A DNA stretch of 64,000 nt from an uncultured Gammaproteobacteria bacterium (GCA_913058345.1 CAJXQR010000008.1:62001-126000); one strand, 5' to 3'. Shown: positions 16,930 to 26,575, counted from the stretch's first letter. The notes: a model not told the origin generated them from the sequence alone. Made by a program: numbers and translations.

Positions 16930-17736
16930 TTAACGGTTTCTCAAGCGGGGATCAAAGCCAGTGGCAATGATAACAATAACGACGCGCCGATTTGTCGCTC
17001 GTCCCTCTGGCGTGTCATTGGCAACCTTGGGCTGATACTCGCCGAAGCCGATAGAGGCCAGGTTGGTTGGCGTTACGCCATAACTGGCAAAAAGCCGTAC
17101 CACGGTGGCCGAGCGCGCAGCCGATAGCTCCCAGTTGGAGGGGTAAATGCTGTTTTTAATCGGCAAATTATCAGTAAAACCTTCGACGTGCACTTTGTTT
17201 TTTCGGCCTTTCAATACGCCACTCAGGGCTTGCAACATGGGACGGGCGCTGGGCGAGAGGGTGCTGCTACCACTGGAAAACAAGACTTTACTGTTGATTT
17301 CTATTTCCAGCCAATTATCCGATTGACGCACAGAAACCAGCTCTGTTTTGAGCAGCTCTGCTAAAGCATTATTGATTCTTTGACCAATTTCTTCAATTTC
17401 AGGTGATTTTTTTGAAACATCAGAGGGGTCAACTTTAATGGCCCCTTCTTGCATTGATTGGGGTAGGTCTAGTTTTATGGGGGTGCGGTTTAAAGGGCTT
17501 AGTGCAATCGGGAAGGCGGTTGAGGGCGTACCGAACTGCACTGGGTCCATGGGTCGACTATGGCTTGAAAAGGAGGCGACAAGGGAGTGTGAAAGGACAC
17601 GAAATTTCCCTTCATTGACCGACGAAATGGAGTACATGACAACAAAAAACGCGAATAATAATGTAATAAAGTCAGCATAGGAAACGAGCCAGCGCTCGTG
17701 GTTTTCAGGCTCTTCTTGTAGGCGTTTTCTGGCCAT
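16930..17736 (-). CDS. motD: Flagellar stator protein MotD (MotB family)
   Basis: Stator B subunit; it anchors the proton channel to peptidoglycan. The 268-residue form starts MARKRLQEEPENHERWLVSYADFITLLFAFFVVMYS, with the single membrane helix at about 20-40 and the proton-carrying Asp in SYADFIT. The OmpA-like peptidoglycan-binding domain is C-terminal (about 150-250): VHVEGFTDNLPI, NWELSAARSATVVRLF and GFGEYQP. A longer in-frame start at 17823 would run into motC and add a foreign leader; the ATG at 17736 lies 10 bases after the motC stop. It resembles Pseudomonas MotD rather than MotB, fitting the motC next to it. Confidence 0.93.
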   Translation of the reverse strand: MARKRLQEEPENHERWLVSYADFITLLFAFFVVMYSISSVNEGKFRVLSHSLVASFSSHSRPMDPVQFGTPSTAFPIALSPLNRTPIKLDLPQSMQEGAIKVDPSDVSKKSPEIEEIGQRINNALAELLKTELVSVRQSDNWLEIEINSKVLFSSGSSTLSPSARPMLQALSGVLKGRKNKVHVEGFTDNLPIKNSIYPSNWELSAARSATVVRLFASYGVTPTNLASIGFGEYQPKVANDTPEGRATNRRVVIVIIATGFDPRLRNR

Positions 17737-17746
17737 AATAAATAGG

Positions 17747-18484
17747 CTAAAAATAGCCGCGTAATTTTGCTTCGATATTGCGGTGGTTTTCACCCTCGGC
17801 AATGGCGACAACACCCTCCACAATCATTTCCTGGATATGACAGCGGTCGCTGATAAGGGTTTTTAATTTATTTGCGGCGGGCAGTAAAAAAAGATTGGCC
17901 ATACCGACACCGTAAATGGTGGCGACAAAGGCAACTGCGATACCGGGGCCGAGGGTGGAGGGGTCTGCCAGGTTATTCATGACATGAATAAGGCCCAAGA
18001 CGGCGCCGATAATACCAATAGTGGGGCTGTAGCCTCCCATGCCTTCATAGACTTTTGCCCCTTTAATATCAAAGGCTTCCCTGGTCGAAATTTCCACTTC
18101 CATGGTGCTGCGGATGGACTCCGGTTCGTTGCCATCGACCAGTAGTTGCAGGCACTTTTTTGTAAAGAGCTCATCTTCTTCATCGGCGAGGTTTTCCAGA
18201 CCGAGGAGACCTTCTTTGCGTGCGATCTGGCTCCACTCAATAATTTTTTGCAGTGTTGTGGCGGCGTCGAGTTTGGGAGGGATGAAAATCCAGCGCAGTA
18301 ATTTCATACTGTGAAGAAAGACATTGATGGGCGTTTGCACCATGATTGCACCGAGGGTGCCGCCAAAGACAATCATGAAAGCGGTGAGCTGGAGGAGTGA
18401 GTCCAGATGCCCACCTTCCAGCGCATTGCCGCCAATAATGGCGACAAGAGCAAAGATAACGCCGAGTAGGGTGAGGATATCCAT
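17747..18484 (-). CDS. motC: Flagellar stator protein MotC (MotA family)
   Basis: Stator A subunit of the proton-driven MotCD pair, an inner-membrane protein of 245 residues with four helices. The first two lie at about 2-50 (LTLLGVIFALVAIIGGNALEGG), and the last two at about 145-205 (YSPTIGIIGAVLGLIHVMNNL and GIAVAFVATIYGVGMANLFLLP). The cytoplasmic loop between helices 2 and 3 carries the charged segment that meets FliG (RKEGLLGLENLADEEDE). In Pseudomonas a chemotaxis block separates fliA from motCD; here only 16 bases do. Confidence 0.94.
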   Translation of the reverse strand: MDILTLLGVIFALVAIIGGNALEGGHLDSLLQLTAFMIVFGGTLGAIMVQTPINVFLHSMKLLRWIFIPPKLDAATTLQKIIEWSQIARKEGLLGLENLADEEDELFTKKCLQLLVDGNEPESIRSTMEVEISTREAFDIKGAKVYEGMGGYSPTIGIIGAVLGLIHVMNNLADPSTLGPGIAVAFVATIYGVGMANLFLLPAANKLKTLISDRCHIQEMIVEGVVAIAEGENHRNIEAKLRGYF

Positions 18485-18500
18485 TTAAAGCGTACCCGAG

Positions 18501-19223
18501 TTAGCGAATATCGTCGTCAGCGTCAGATGTCCAGGCTAAAAGACTGGCGCGAAGCTTGCTGAGTATCTGGCTGTGGATTTGACTGACTCTTGATTCACTG
18601 ATATCGAGCACTGCGCCAATTTCCTTGAGATTTAATTCGTCGTCGTAATAGAGTGACATCAATGTTTTTTCACGTTCGGGGAGTTGTTTGATATGTGTGG
18701 CCAATGCCGCTTGAAAGGCTGCATCGTGGACCCTGTCCTGAGGTGTGTCGGAACCGACCAGGTCGACTTCATTGGCATCCACAAACGTAGCTTTACAGGC
18801 GGCTGTGTCGCGCAGTAGATGGTAGTATTCATCCATGTCGACACCCAGCTGGGCGGCAACTTCACTGTCCGTGGGGCAGCGTTGTAATGCAACTTCAGCG
18901 CTTCGAGTAGCCTGTGCCAGCCACCGAGCCTTTTGTTGAATACTGCGTGGCGACCAGTCAAAACGCCTCACTTCATCGAGAATAGCGCCGCGAATACGGA
19001 TCCCTGCGAAGGTTTCAAAGCTGGCCCCATGTCCTGGACGGTAGCTGTTTGCCGCTTCGAGCAGACCGATCAAGCCCACCTGGGTGAGATCGTCAACATC
19101 GATGCCGGTAGGGAGTCGTGCAGCAATATGAAAAGCAATTTTCTTTACTAGATGAAGGTATTCGTTAACCAGCTCTTCGCTATTCCCGAATTCTTCATCA
19201 GCGTAGAAAACCGCTTTTGTCAT
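18501..19223 (-). CDS. fliA: Flagellar sigma factor FliA (sigma-28)
   Basis: Sigma-70 family factor for late flagellar genes such as flagellin. The 240-residue protein has region 2 (LVKKIAFHIAARLPTGIDVDDLTQVGLIGLLEAANSYRPG, then FETFAGIRIRGAILDEVR), region 3 and region 4 (LPEREKTLMSLYYDDELNLKEIGAVLDISESRVSQIHSQ). The ATG overlaps the fleN stop by four bases. A promoter of the type it reads is visible before fliD at 1081-1107. No flgM anti-sigma gene is in this window. Confidence 0.96.
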   Translation of the reverse strand: MTKAVFYADEEFGNSEELVNEYLHLVKKIAFHIAARLPTGIDVDDLTQVGLIGLLEAANSYRPGHGASFETFAGIRIRGAILDEVRRFDWSPRSIQQKARWLAQATRSAEVALQRCPTDSEVAAQLGVDMDEYYHLLRDTAACKATFVDANEVDLVGSDTPQDRVHDAAFQAALATHIKQLPEREKTLMSLYYDDELNLKEIGAVLDISESRVSQIHSQILSKLRASLLAWTSDADDDIR

Positions 19224-20080
19224 GCAGCGTATTCCTCGCTCGGATAGCCGACGACACGCTCGATAAAGAATTCCATATTGCCATTAGCTCGCTCGGGCGT
19301 GGGCCATCTGTCAATAGTCTTTGCTAACTTTGCAATGGCCTGAGCGGACGGGCTGCGGGGGAAAGCTTCCACTACAGGCATTTGGTGGCGTACTGCTTTG
19401 CGCAGGTAGTCATCCATGGGAATTGAGCCAATGTGGACGGTGGCAATATCGAGAAAGTGATCGGTAACGCGCGATATTTTGCGGAACAGCTCCTCGCCAT
19501 GGGCGTTGCTGTTAACCATATTGCTGAGGATGTGGAAGCGAGTCACACCGTGATCCCGGCTCATCACCTTAATTAGCGCGTAAGCATCAGTGATGGAGGT
19601 TGGCTCATCGCAAACGACGACAACGACTTCCTGGCAGGCTTTGCAGAAAGTGATCACACTGTCAGAAATACCGGCAGCCGTATCGACAATCATTGTGTCA
19701 ACGGGGAACTCAAGCTCGCTGAAGGCGCGCACCAGGCCTGCATTTTCAGCGGGGGAGAGATCAGCCATGCTCGATACACCAGAGGAGGCAGGAATCACTT
19801 TCAGGCCCAGCGGGGCATCGACGATAATTTCGTCGAGGCTGCGTTCACCAGAAATGACGTGGCGAAGATCGAATTTTGGGTGGAGATCGAAGAGAATGTC
19901 GACATTCGCGAGGCCGAGGTCCGCGTCCATTAGCAAGACATTGTCGCCCTGTTTGGCAAAGGAGGCCGCGAGGTTGACAGAGATGTTGGTTTTGCCCACG
20001 CCCCCCTTGCCACTGGTGACCGCAATGACCCGAACCGGTTTTTGGTGGGGCTTTCTTGCTCTTGGTAAATGATTAGCCAT
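19220..20080 (-). CDS. fleN: Flagellar number regulator FleN (FlhG)
   Basis: MinD/ParA-type ATPase that limits polar flagella to one and in Pseudomonas restrains FleQ. The deviant Walker A KGGVGKT opens the protein after VRVIAVTSG, followed by LLMDADLGLANVDILFDL and MIVDTAAGISDSVITF (switch II). A C-terminal membrane-targeting stretch is near 260-286. The chosen ATG at 20080 gives MANHLPRARK and overlaps the flhF stop by eight bases, with GAGGGG upstream; the in-frame start at 20098 lies deeper in flhF. Since FleQ here lacks its N-terminal part, how FleN would control it is an open point. Confidence 0.94.
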   Translation of the reverse strand: MANHLPRARKPHQKPVRVIAVTSGKGGVGKTNISVNLAASFAKQGDNVLLMDADLGLANVDILFDLHPKFDLRHVISGERSLDEIIVDAPLGLKVIPASSGVSSMADLSPAENAGLVRAFSELEFPVDTMIVDTAAGISDSVITFCKACQEVVVVVCDEPTSITDAYALIKVMSRDHGVTRFHILSNMVNSNAHGEELFRKISRVTDHFLDIATVHIGSIPMDDYLRKAVRHQMPVVEAFPRSPSAQAIAKLAKTIDRWPTPERANGNMEFFIERVVGYPSEEYAA

Positions 20081-21389
20081 GGAATCGATTCCCCTCATGA
20101 GTAGTGGGTGTGTGGGTGGTTGGCCGGGTGGTCTCAGGATCTATTATAGGCTGGTAAGCACCGCTGCGTTGAAATAAGTCACGGGCAATTTTAACCAGTT
20201 CAATGGAAGAGCCGGGGTGTAGGTCTTCGGGCACTTTCTGTCCGTTGCTGATAAACAGTGTGGGTAGCTGATAGTTGATCAGAACGTTGAGTACGCCGCC
20301 GAGACTGGCTGCCTCATCGACCTTGGTGACAACGGTGCCGGCAAGCGTAATGTCGCTAAAGACGCGCATGATTTCGCTGGTGATGGCTTGCTGTGCGGTA
20401 GCCGACAAGGTCAGGTAGAACTGGATATCGTGTCCAGCGCCGGTCAGTGTGGCGAGTTGTTTGGATAACTCTACATCGCGCTGACTCATGCCCGCAGTGT
20501 CGATAAGAATGAGTTCTTTGTTGCTGAGCTGGTCGAGAATATCTGATAGCTCAAAGCGATCGGTCGCCAAAAAAACAGGGATATCGAGTAGTCGGCCGAA
20601 AGTGCTGAGCTGGTCCACACCGCCGATGCGGAAACAGTCAGTCGTAATCAGACCGATTTTGTCGGCACCGTGGCGTAGAGCGTATTGTGCGGCTAGTTTG
20701 GCAACGGTGGTGGTTTTGCCAACCCCCGTTGACCCAATAATGGCATAGGTACCACCGGTTTCGAGTAAATTGTGATCGCCTTCAGCCAGCATTGAGGCGA
20801 GCTCAATCAAGGTTTTCTTCCAGGCGGTACCATCGTCACCGTGCAGCACATTTTTGGAAGCCAGTTGGGCACAGAGATCCCTTTTTAAGCCAAGGCCGTT
20901 GAGTTTCCTCATTAATGCGGCTTTACGGGGGTTGCGTTGACCTATTTCCCGCCAGGCCATTTGCGTGAGCTCACCCTCGATCAGCCCACGAAGATCCGAT
21001 ATTTCCTGGCGAAGATTCGACAGTAAATCGGGCTGTTTATCGAGAGCAGGACTCGTGCTTAACAAGCTGTCCTGCCGGTTCAACTGGTCGCCGCTAAGGG
21101 TTGCCGTTTGCCGTTGGGCGGCAGCTGTTGGCCGCACTGGTGCCGCTACCGGTTTGTTGGGTGTTGGTTGGATGTGCGATTGAGCGGTCGTGTCGTTAGC
21201 AACGGATGAAGGGGCCATCTCCGTGGCCAGCTTTTCTACTTCCTCTTCTTCGAAGTCAATGGCCGCCGTGATTTCAACACCGTTGCCAAGCTTTTTGTTG
21301 GAGAGAATAACAGCGTCCGGGCCCCAGGTTTCCCTCACGCTGCGTATTGCTTCGCGCATGGTTTCAGCCGTGAATCGCTTAATTTTCAT
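20073..21389 (-). CDS. flhF: Flagellar placement GTPase FlhF
   Basis: SRP-type GTPase that places the flagellum at the cell pole. The N-terminal B domain (MKIKRFTAETMREAIRSVRETWGPDAVILSNKK) is followed by a Gln/Pro/Ala-rich linker (about 65-150) and the NG domain with G1 GSTGVGKTTTVAKLA, then LITTDCFRIG, LILIDTAGMSQRD and a TKVDEAASLGG motif. Length 438. The ATG at 21389 has AAGG eight bases upstream; a GTG three codons earlier is less likely. It lies between flhA and fleN as in Pseudomonas and Vibrio. Confidence 0.94.
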   Translation of the reverse strand: MKIKRFTAETMREAIRSVRETWGPDAVILSNKKLGNGVEITAAIDFEEEEVEKLATEMAPSSVANDTTAQSHIQPTPNKPVAAPVRPTAAAQRQTATLSGDQLNRQDSLLSTSPALDKQPDLLSNLRQEISDLRGLIEGELTQMAWREIGQRNPRKAALMRKLNGLGLKRDLCAQLASKNVLHGDDGTAWKKTLIELASMLAEGDHNLLETGGTYAIIGSTGVGKTTTVAKLAAQYALRHGADKIGLITTDCFRIGGVDQLSTFGRLLDIPVFLATDRFELSDILDQLSNKELILIDTAGMSQRDVELSKQLATLTGAGHDIQFYLTLSATAQQAITSEIMRVFSDITLAGTVVTKVDEAASLGGVLNVLINYQLPTLFISNGQKVPEDLHPGSSIELVKIARDLFQRSGAYQPIIDPETTRPTTHTPTTHEGNRFHG

Positions 21390-21471
21390 GTTTTCCACCT
21401 TCTTCGAGTTGACCAGTTTTTCGTGTTCTCACTGGTCTCAGGGCCCGTGCCCCGCTGGATTAATTATCTAA

Positions 21472-23562
21472 CTACCTACCGACGGAATGAATAACCTTGA
21501 GTTGCTTACTGGGTGGTACTTCCTCATAGGACAGTACGTGCAGCCCCGGGTTTGCGGCTCTTACTAAATTGGATAGCCAGGTGCGCAGAGCTGTTGCGAC
21601 TAACAAAACCGGAGTTTGTCCCTGTGCTGTCTGTGCCTGTGCTGAGCTGCTGATTTGTTGAAGCATATTGTCCGCTAATCCTGGTTCTAATCCGCCACTC
21701 GTTGCCGAGCCTTGTAATACGTTTAGCAATATCTGTTCCAACTCTGGGTCGAGCGTCATAACTTGTAGCTCAGGGGCCATTCCATTGATCTGTTGGTAGA
21801 TCGTGCGGCTCAGCGCCACGCGGGCCTGTGCCGTCAAAACGTCGGCTTCTTGACTCTTTGCAGCGTTTTCCGCCAAGGACTCGGCGATGGTGCGTACATC
21901 TTTAATCGGTATGTTCTCTTCCAGCAGGTTTTGCATCACTTTGAGCACGACACTCAGGGACAGTGTGCCGGGCACCAGGTTTTCCACTAGTTTGGGGGAG
22001 GATTTAGCCAGTAGGTCGAGCAGCTGTTGCACTTCGTCGTGACCGAGTAGCTCATGGGCATGTTGTTTTAGCAGTTCACTGAGGTGGGTGGCTATGACTG
22101 TGCTGCAGTCGACCACGGTATACCCCATGGCCTGTGCTTCATCGCGCAGGTTGGGTTCTATCCACAAGGCCTCCAGGCCAAAGGCGGGATCTTTGGTGGT
22201 AACACCATTCAAGGTGCCGAATACCTGGCCGGGGTTGATGGCCATTTCTTTGCCGGGGTGTATCTCAGACTCACCCAGAGGGACGCCGTGTAAGGTAATA
22301 CGATAGGCGCTGGGTGACAGGTCGAGGTTGTCGCGAATATGCACTGCTTGCACCAGAAATCCCAGATCTTGCGAGAGTTTCTTGCGCACGCCTTTGACGC
22401 GAGTCAGTAACTCGCCATCCTGGTTTTTATCAACTAATGGAATCAGTCTATAACCCACTTCGAGCCCGATGGGATCGACGGTAGTGACATCATCCCAGCT
22501 GAGTTCTTTGGCTTCGACCGGCGGAGCGACAGGTTCAGCTATCGGTTCGGCCTGCTCTTGGATTTTATCTTTCTGAATAAGGAAAAAAGCCCCTCCACCG
22601 AGCAATGCGGCCAATAAGAGAAAGACGAAATTAGGCATGCCGGGGATGATGCCCAGCGCTGCCATAATGCCCGCGGTAATAATCAGCGCTTTGGGCGACT
22701 GAAACAACTGGGAGCCCATCTGCTCGCCCATATCCTGGGCATCGGAGGCACGGGTAACGATAATCGCCGCCGCTGTCGACAGCAAAAGCGAAGGTATTTG
22801 TGCCACCAGGCCATCACCGATGGTGAGCAGCACATAGTTGTGGGCCGATTGGGAGACACTGAGATCGTGTTGAAAAGTACCGATCGCCATGCCGCCGACG
22901 ATGTTAATGACCAGAATCAAGATACCGGCGACCGCGTCACCGCGCACAAATTTACTGGCACCGTCCATTGAGCCATAGAAATCGGCCTCTCGGGCGATGT
23001 CTTCACGGCGTATTCGGGCCTGCTCCTGTGTCAGGGCGCCAGCATTAAGATCGGCGTCAATGGCCATTTGCTTGCCGGGCATGGCATCCAGTGTAAACCG
23101 GGCTGATACTTCTGAGATTCGCCCGCCGCCCTTAGTGACCACCACGAAATTAATAATCACGAGAATCGCGAACACCACTAATCCCACGGTGTAGTTGCCG
23201 CCCACGACAAAGTCGCCAAAGGCCTGAATGACCTTGCCCGCCGCGTCGGTCCCGCTGTGGCCCTCGAGTAAGACCACTCGTGTCGAGGCGATATTCAAGG
23301 CTAGCCGTAGCAGGGTGGCAACCAGTAACACCGTGGGGAAAACGGTGAATTCCAGTGGTCGTTCGGCGTAAATAACTGCCAGCAGGACGATCAGCGAAAA
23401 AGAAATGTTAAAGGTAAAAAAGACATCCAACATCACGGGTGGCAGTGGCAGGATGATCATTGCTAGCATCATTACCACGATAAGCGGTGTGCCGATGCCG
23501 GTAATAATTTTCTGCGTGAGCTTGTCAGGCGGTGCGCCGGTATTGTTGGTGGCGGTATTCAT
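21472..23562 (-). CDS. flhA: Flagellar export gate protein FlhA
   Basis: Main inner-membrane component of the export gate; a proton-driven channel with a cytoplasmic nonameric ring that docks chaperone-substrate complexes. The N-terminal half has about eight membrane helices, with the FHIPEP-type signature region TKGGGRISEVSARFTLDAMPGKQMAIDADL at about 147-176. The C-terminal cytoplasmic half begins near 330. The 696-residue length is normal. The ATG overlaps the flhB stop by four bases. A 73-base gap without a promoter precedes flhF. Confidence 0.96.
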   Translation of the reverse strand: MNTATNNTGAPPDKLTQKIITGIGTPLIVVMMLAMIILPLPPVMLDVFFTFNISFSLIVLLAVIYAERPLEFTVFPTVLLVATLLRLALNIASTRVVLLEGHSGTDAAGKVIQAFGDFVVGGNYTVGLVVFAILVIINFVVVTKGGGRISEVSARFTLDAMPGKQMAIDADLNAGALTQEQARIRREDIAREADFYGSMDGASKFVRGDAVAGILILVINIVGGMAIGTFQHDLSVSQSAHNYVLLTIGDGLVAQIPSLLLSTAAAIIVTRASDAQDMGEQMGSQLFQSPKALIITAGIMAALGIIPGMPNFVFLLLAALLGGGAFFLIQKDKIQEQAEPIAEPVAPPVEAKELSWDDVTTVDPIGLEVGYRLIPLVDKNQDGELLTRVKGVRKKLSQDLGFLVQAVHIRDNLDLSPSAYRITLHGVPLGESEIHPGKEMAINPGQVFGTLNGVTTKDPAFGLEALWIEPNLRDEAQAMGYTVVDCSTVIATHLSELLKQHAHELLGHDEVQQLLDLLAKSSPKLVENLVPGTLSLSVVLKVMQNLLEENIPIKDVRTIAESLAENAAKSQEADVLTAQARVALSRTIYQQINGMAPELQVMTLDPELEQILLNVLQGSATSGGLEPGLADNMLQQISSSAQAQTAQGQTPVLLVATALRTWLSNLVRAANPGLHVLSYEEVPPSKQLKVIHSVGR

Positions 23563-24728
23563 GCGCTTTCTCCGCTGGTCTCTTCACGACTATCTTCAGG
23601 CACCGATAGTTCGTCTGGAATGGGGATGTCGGTCGGCGGTTGAGGGGCTGGCTGGCCCGCTACCACTGGTAATTTGAGTTGGTAAACATAAGCGAGCACC
23701 TGGGCTACCGCGAGATAGAGCTGGGCTGGGATCTCTCGGTCAATCTCGGTGCTGGCATAAATAGCTCGCGCCAGAGGGGGCGCGGAAAAGGTCATCACAT
23801 CGTGTTCTGCGGCCAGCTTGCGAATGCGCTGAGCAATTTCGCCCTTGCCTTTGGCGACGACGACGGGTGCCCGCGGACCGAGATCGTCATACTTCAGGGC
23901 GACGGCATAGTGGGTTGGATTGGTGATCACCACATTGGCGGTGGGCACGTTGTCCATCATGCGGCGCTGAGACATTTCCCGCTGCAGCATGCGGATCTGA
24001 CTTTTCACCTCGGGGCGGCCTTCGCTTTCTTTGCTCTCGTCCTTAATTTCCTGCTTGGTCATTTTCAACTGCCGCTTGTGCTCCCAGAGCTGGAAGGGCA
24101 CATCGATGGCGGCAATTAAAATGAGGGCTGTGCAAAAGCTGAGAAAGGAAAACCCGGCAATAATGGCAAAATCACTAAGTGCTGTTTCGACATCTTGACT
24201 CGCCAGCAGTAGGAGTTGATCAAAGGTTTGCCAAATAACCACCGTGGCGACCGTGCCCACCAGAAAGAACTTGCCCAGTGCTTTGGCTAGCTCCATTAAT
24301 GATTTGGCCGAGACCATTTTTGCTATGCCCTTGAGTGGGTTGACCTTCTCGATTTTAAAGGCCATAGACGAGGGGCTGAAAGCCCAGCCGCCCATTGCCA
24401 GGGGGCCGACGAAAACCGATACCAGGAGTAACAAAAAGAAGGGCACACAAATCAATATGCCGTTGCCGAGCGCACCGCCAACGGTGGCCGTTAACACCTC
24501 TGGATCGTCCATGCCTGCGGGACTCATGGTCAAATAGCTTGTCATTTGTTCTGAGAGTTTGCCGATCATGGTGCTGCCAAAAATGATCAGGCCCCCGGCG
24601 CCGACCAGCAGAGAAATCATCGTGTTGAGTTCGCGCGAGCGCGCCATTTGCCCCTTCTTTTTTGCGTCTTGTTGACGCTTGGGGGTCGGCTCTTCGGTGC
24701 GCTCCTGTCCGCTCTCATGTTCGGCCAT
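23559..24728 (-). CDS. flhB: Flagellar export switch protein FlhB
   Basis: Membrane component of the export gate that switches substrate class with FliK. An N-terminal charged start (QERTEEPTPKRQQDAKKKGQ) is followed by four membrane helices (about 30-215). The cytoplasmic domain holds the self-cleavage motif NPTH near residue 267 (VVITNPTHYAVALKY). A proline-rich tail ends the 389-residue protein, longer than average by about 10-20 residues. It begins one base after the fliR stop and its own stop overlaps flhA. Confidence 0.96.
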   Translation of the reverse strand: MAEHESGQERTEEPTPKRQQDAKKKGQMARSRELNTMISLLVGAGGLIIFGSTMIGKLSEQMTSYLTMSPAGMDDPEVLTATVGGALGNGILICVPFFLLLLVSVFVGPLAMGGWAFSPSSMAFKIEKVNPLKGIAKMVSAKSLMELAKALGKFFLVGTVATVVIWQTFDQLLLLASQDVETALSDFAIIAGFSFLSFCTALILIAAIDVPFQLWEHKRQLKMTKQEIKDESKESEGRPEVKSQIRMLQREMSQRRMMDNVPTANVVITNPTHYAVALKYDDLGPRAPVVVAKGKGEIAQRIRKLAAEHDVMTFSAPPLARAIYASTEIDREIPAQLYLAVAQVLAYVYQLKLPVVAGQPAPQPPTDIPIPDELSVPEDSREETSGESA

Positions 24729-25496
24729 TTAGGGCTCCAGGAGGGTCGGGGCGAGTTTGAAGACGCTTTCAAAGGCGTCGCTGATAAGGGGTAAAAACGA
24801 GGGCAGGCTCAGTAAAATCAGAGCAAAGCCAGCGAGCAAGGTTATGGGAAAGCCCACAGCAAAAATATTGAGTTGCGGTGCTGAGCGGGTGATAACACCA
24901 AAGGCGAGGTTGACCAATAGCAACGATGCCAGTGCCGGTAGAGCGATCAGCAGGCCGCTGACAAACATCTGACTGCCCCACTGGACGATTTTCCAGGCCA
25001 GATCACGGGGCCACTGAGCGCCGACAGGTAATAGTTCGAAGCTGTGGTGAATGGTTTGGATCAGCAGCAGGTGGCCATCGAGAGCGAGGAAGAGCAATGT
25101 GGCGAGAATCATATAAAACTGACTCACCACCGGCACTTGTACCCCGTTTTGGGGGTCCACGGCGGAGGCAAAACCGAGGCCCATGGCCATAGCAATGTTT
25201 TGCCCGGCAATCACCACGGTGGCAAAGGCCATATGGAAAATAAAGCCCATGCCCAGCCCCAGGGCAATTTGCTGCAGGCTGATTAACAAGCCACTAGCGC
25301 TGAGGGGGTTGATCTCTGGGGTATGAACGATGGGGGCCAGTATCCAGGCGATGGCCAGGGTGAGAACGATGCGGGTACGCACGGGAATCGATTGGGCTCC
25401 GAGTATGGGGGAGGCGAGCACGAAGCTACCCACACGCAGCAGTGGCCACATCAGACTGGTGACCAGGCGCATAATATCGTTGATTGAAAATTCCAC
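24729..25496 (-). CDS. fliR: Flagellar export protein FliR
   Basis: Integral membrane protein of the FliPQR export pore. The 255-residue sequence is almost all hydrophobic helices: LMWPLLRVGSFVLASPILG, then RIVLTLAIAWILAPIV and further segments to a final ILLSLPSFLPL near the end. The LGLGMGFIFHMAFATVVIAGQNIAMAMGLGFA region is characteristic. It abuts flhB with no gap and follows fliQ by 15 bases. Confidence 0.95.
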   Translation of the reverse strand: MEFSINDIMRLVTSLMWPLLRVGSFVLASPILGAQSIPVRTRIVLTLAIAWILAPIVHTPEINPLSASGLLISLQQIALGLGMGFIFHMAFATVVIAGQNIAMAMGLGFASAVDPQNGVQVPVVSQFYMILATLLFLALDGHLLLIQTIHHSFELLPVGAQWPRDLAWKIVQWGSQMFVSGLLIALPALASLLLVNLAFGVITRSAPQLNIFAVGFPITLLAGFALILLSLPSFLPLISDAFESVFKLAPTLLEP

Positions 25497-25511
25497 CGTG
25501 GCTGGCGTCGT

Positions 25512-25781
25512 TTAACCGGTTATTTCCGGGATACTGGCGAATAAATTCAAGGTGAAATTGAGTAGGATATTGAGCATCCAGGGCCCGGCAATCATGCCCG
25601 CGATGGCCATGGCGATCAGCTTGGGGATAAAGCTCAGGGTCATTTCCTGGATTTGTGTGGCTGCCTGAAAGACGCCGATTGCCAGGCCAATGGCGAGTGC
25701 GGCCAGCAGTAGTGGTGCGGCGAGCAGCATGGTGACATGGATGGCGTCGTAGCCGAGATCCATAACGGATTCAGGTGTCAT
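25512..25781 (-). CDS. fliQ: Flagellar export protein FliQ
   Basis: Small 89-residue membrane protein with two helices (about 16-40 and 52-78) that wraps the FliP pore. The family signature ALAIGLAIGVFQAATQIQEMTLSFIPK is complete. Normal length, 47 bases after fliP and 15 before fliR. A good AAAGGAGA ribosome site precedes the ATG. Confidence 0.95.
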   Translation of the reverse strand: MTPESVMDLGYDAIHVTMLLAAPLLLAALAIGLAIGVFQAATQIQEMTLSFIPKLIAMAIAGMIAGPWMLNILLNFTLNLFASIPEITG

Positions 25782-25828
25782 CTTTTTCTCCTTTAACGAT
25801 AGACAGGCTCTTTTTACATATTCTTTTG

Positions 25829-26575
25829 TTAGACATAAAACCCAGCCGCCAACGTGCTAACAATCAGTGCCCAGCCATCAATCAATACAAACAACATAAT
25901 CTTGAAGGGTAGAGAGATAAGTACTGGCGAGAGCATCATCATGCCCATTGACATCAGGACACTGGCGACCACCAGATCGATAATCAAAAAGGGAATAAAG
26001 ATCAAAAAGCCGATTTGGAAGGCCGTTTTTAATTCGCTGACCAAAAAGGCGGGTAGCAAGACTTTCAGCGGGACGTCTCTAATATCATCGACCTCTACAT
26101 CACCCGCCATATCGACAAACAGAGCCACATCACTTTCCCTCACCTGATTGAGCATGAATTCTCGAAAGGGGGCGATGGCTTTGGTGGCGGCTTCGTTAAA
26201 GTCGAGTTTTTCTTCCATGTAGGGCGCGATACCGTCGTGATAGGCTTTTTCCAGTACTGGGGTCATCACAAATAAGGTGGTGAACAACGTTAGGCCGAGG
26301 AGAATCTGGTTGGAAGGTGTCTGTGCCGTGCCCAGTGCCTGGCGTAAAATGGCGAAGACCACCAGAATACGGGTGAAAGAGGTCATCGCAATCAGGGCTG
26401 CGGGCAGCAGGCTTAACGCTGTCATCAGCAGTAAAACCTGAACCTTCAGGCTATAGGATTGCTCGCCTGCGGCTCCCGTCGTCACGGTCACTAGTGGGAT
26501 GCCTTGTTCAGCGAAAGCGGGGATTGATGTGAGTAGTGTTACACCCAGCAGGAACAAAGAGGTCGACAATTTCAT
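25829..26575 (-). CDS. fliP: Flagellar export pore protein FliP
   Basis: Pore-forming protein of the export gate, made with a cleavable signal peptide (about 1-22, ending SIPAFAEQ). After it come four membrane helices with the family blocks LLMTALSLLPAALIAMTSFTRILVVFAILRQALGTAQTPSNQIL (about 49-92), a periplasmic domain, and the FLIFIPFLIIDLVVASVLMSMGMMMLSP segment near 195-222. The 248-residue length is normal. The start overlaps the fliO stop by four bases. Confidence 0.95.
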   Translation of the reverse strand: MKLSTSLFLLGVTLLTSIPAFAEQGIPLVTVTTGAAGEQSYSLKVQVLLLMTALSLLPAALIAMTSFTRILVVFAILRQALGTAQTPSNQILLGLTLFTTLFVMTPVLEKAYHDGIAPYMEEKLDFNEAATKAIAPFREFMLNQVRESDVALFVDMAGDVEVDDIRDVPLKVLLPAFLVSELKTAFQIGFLIFIPFLIIDLVVASVLMSMGMMMLSPVLISLPFKIMLFVLIDGWALIVSTLAAGFYV

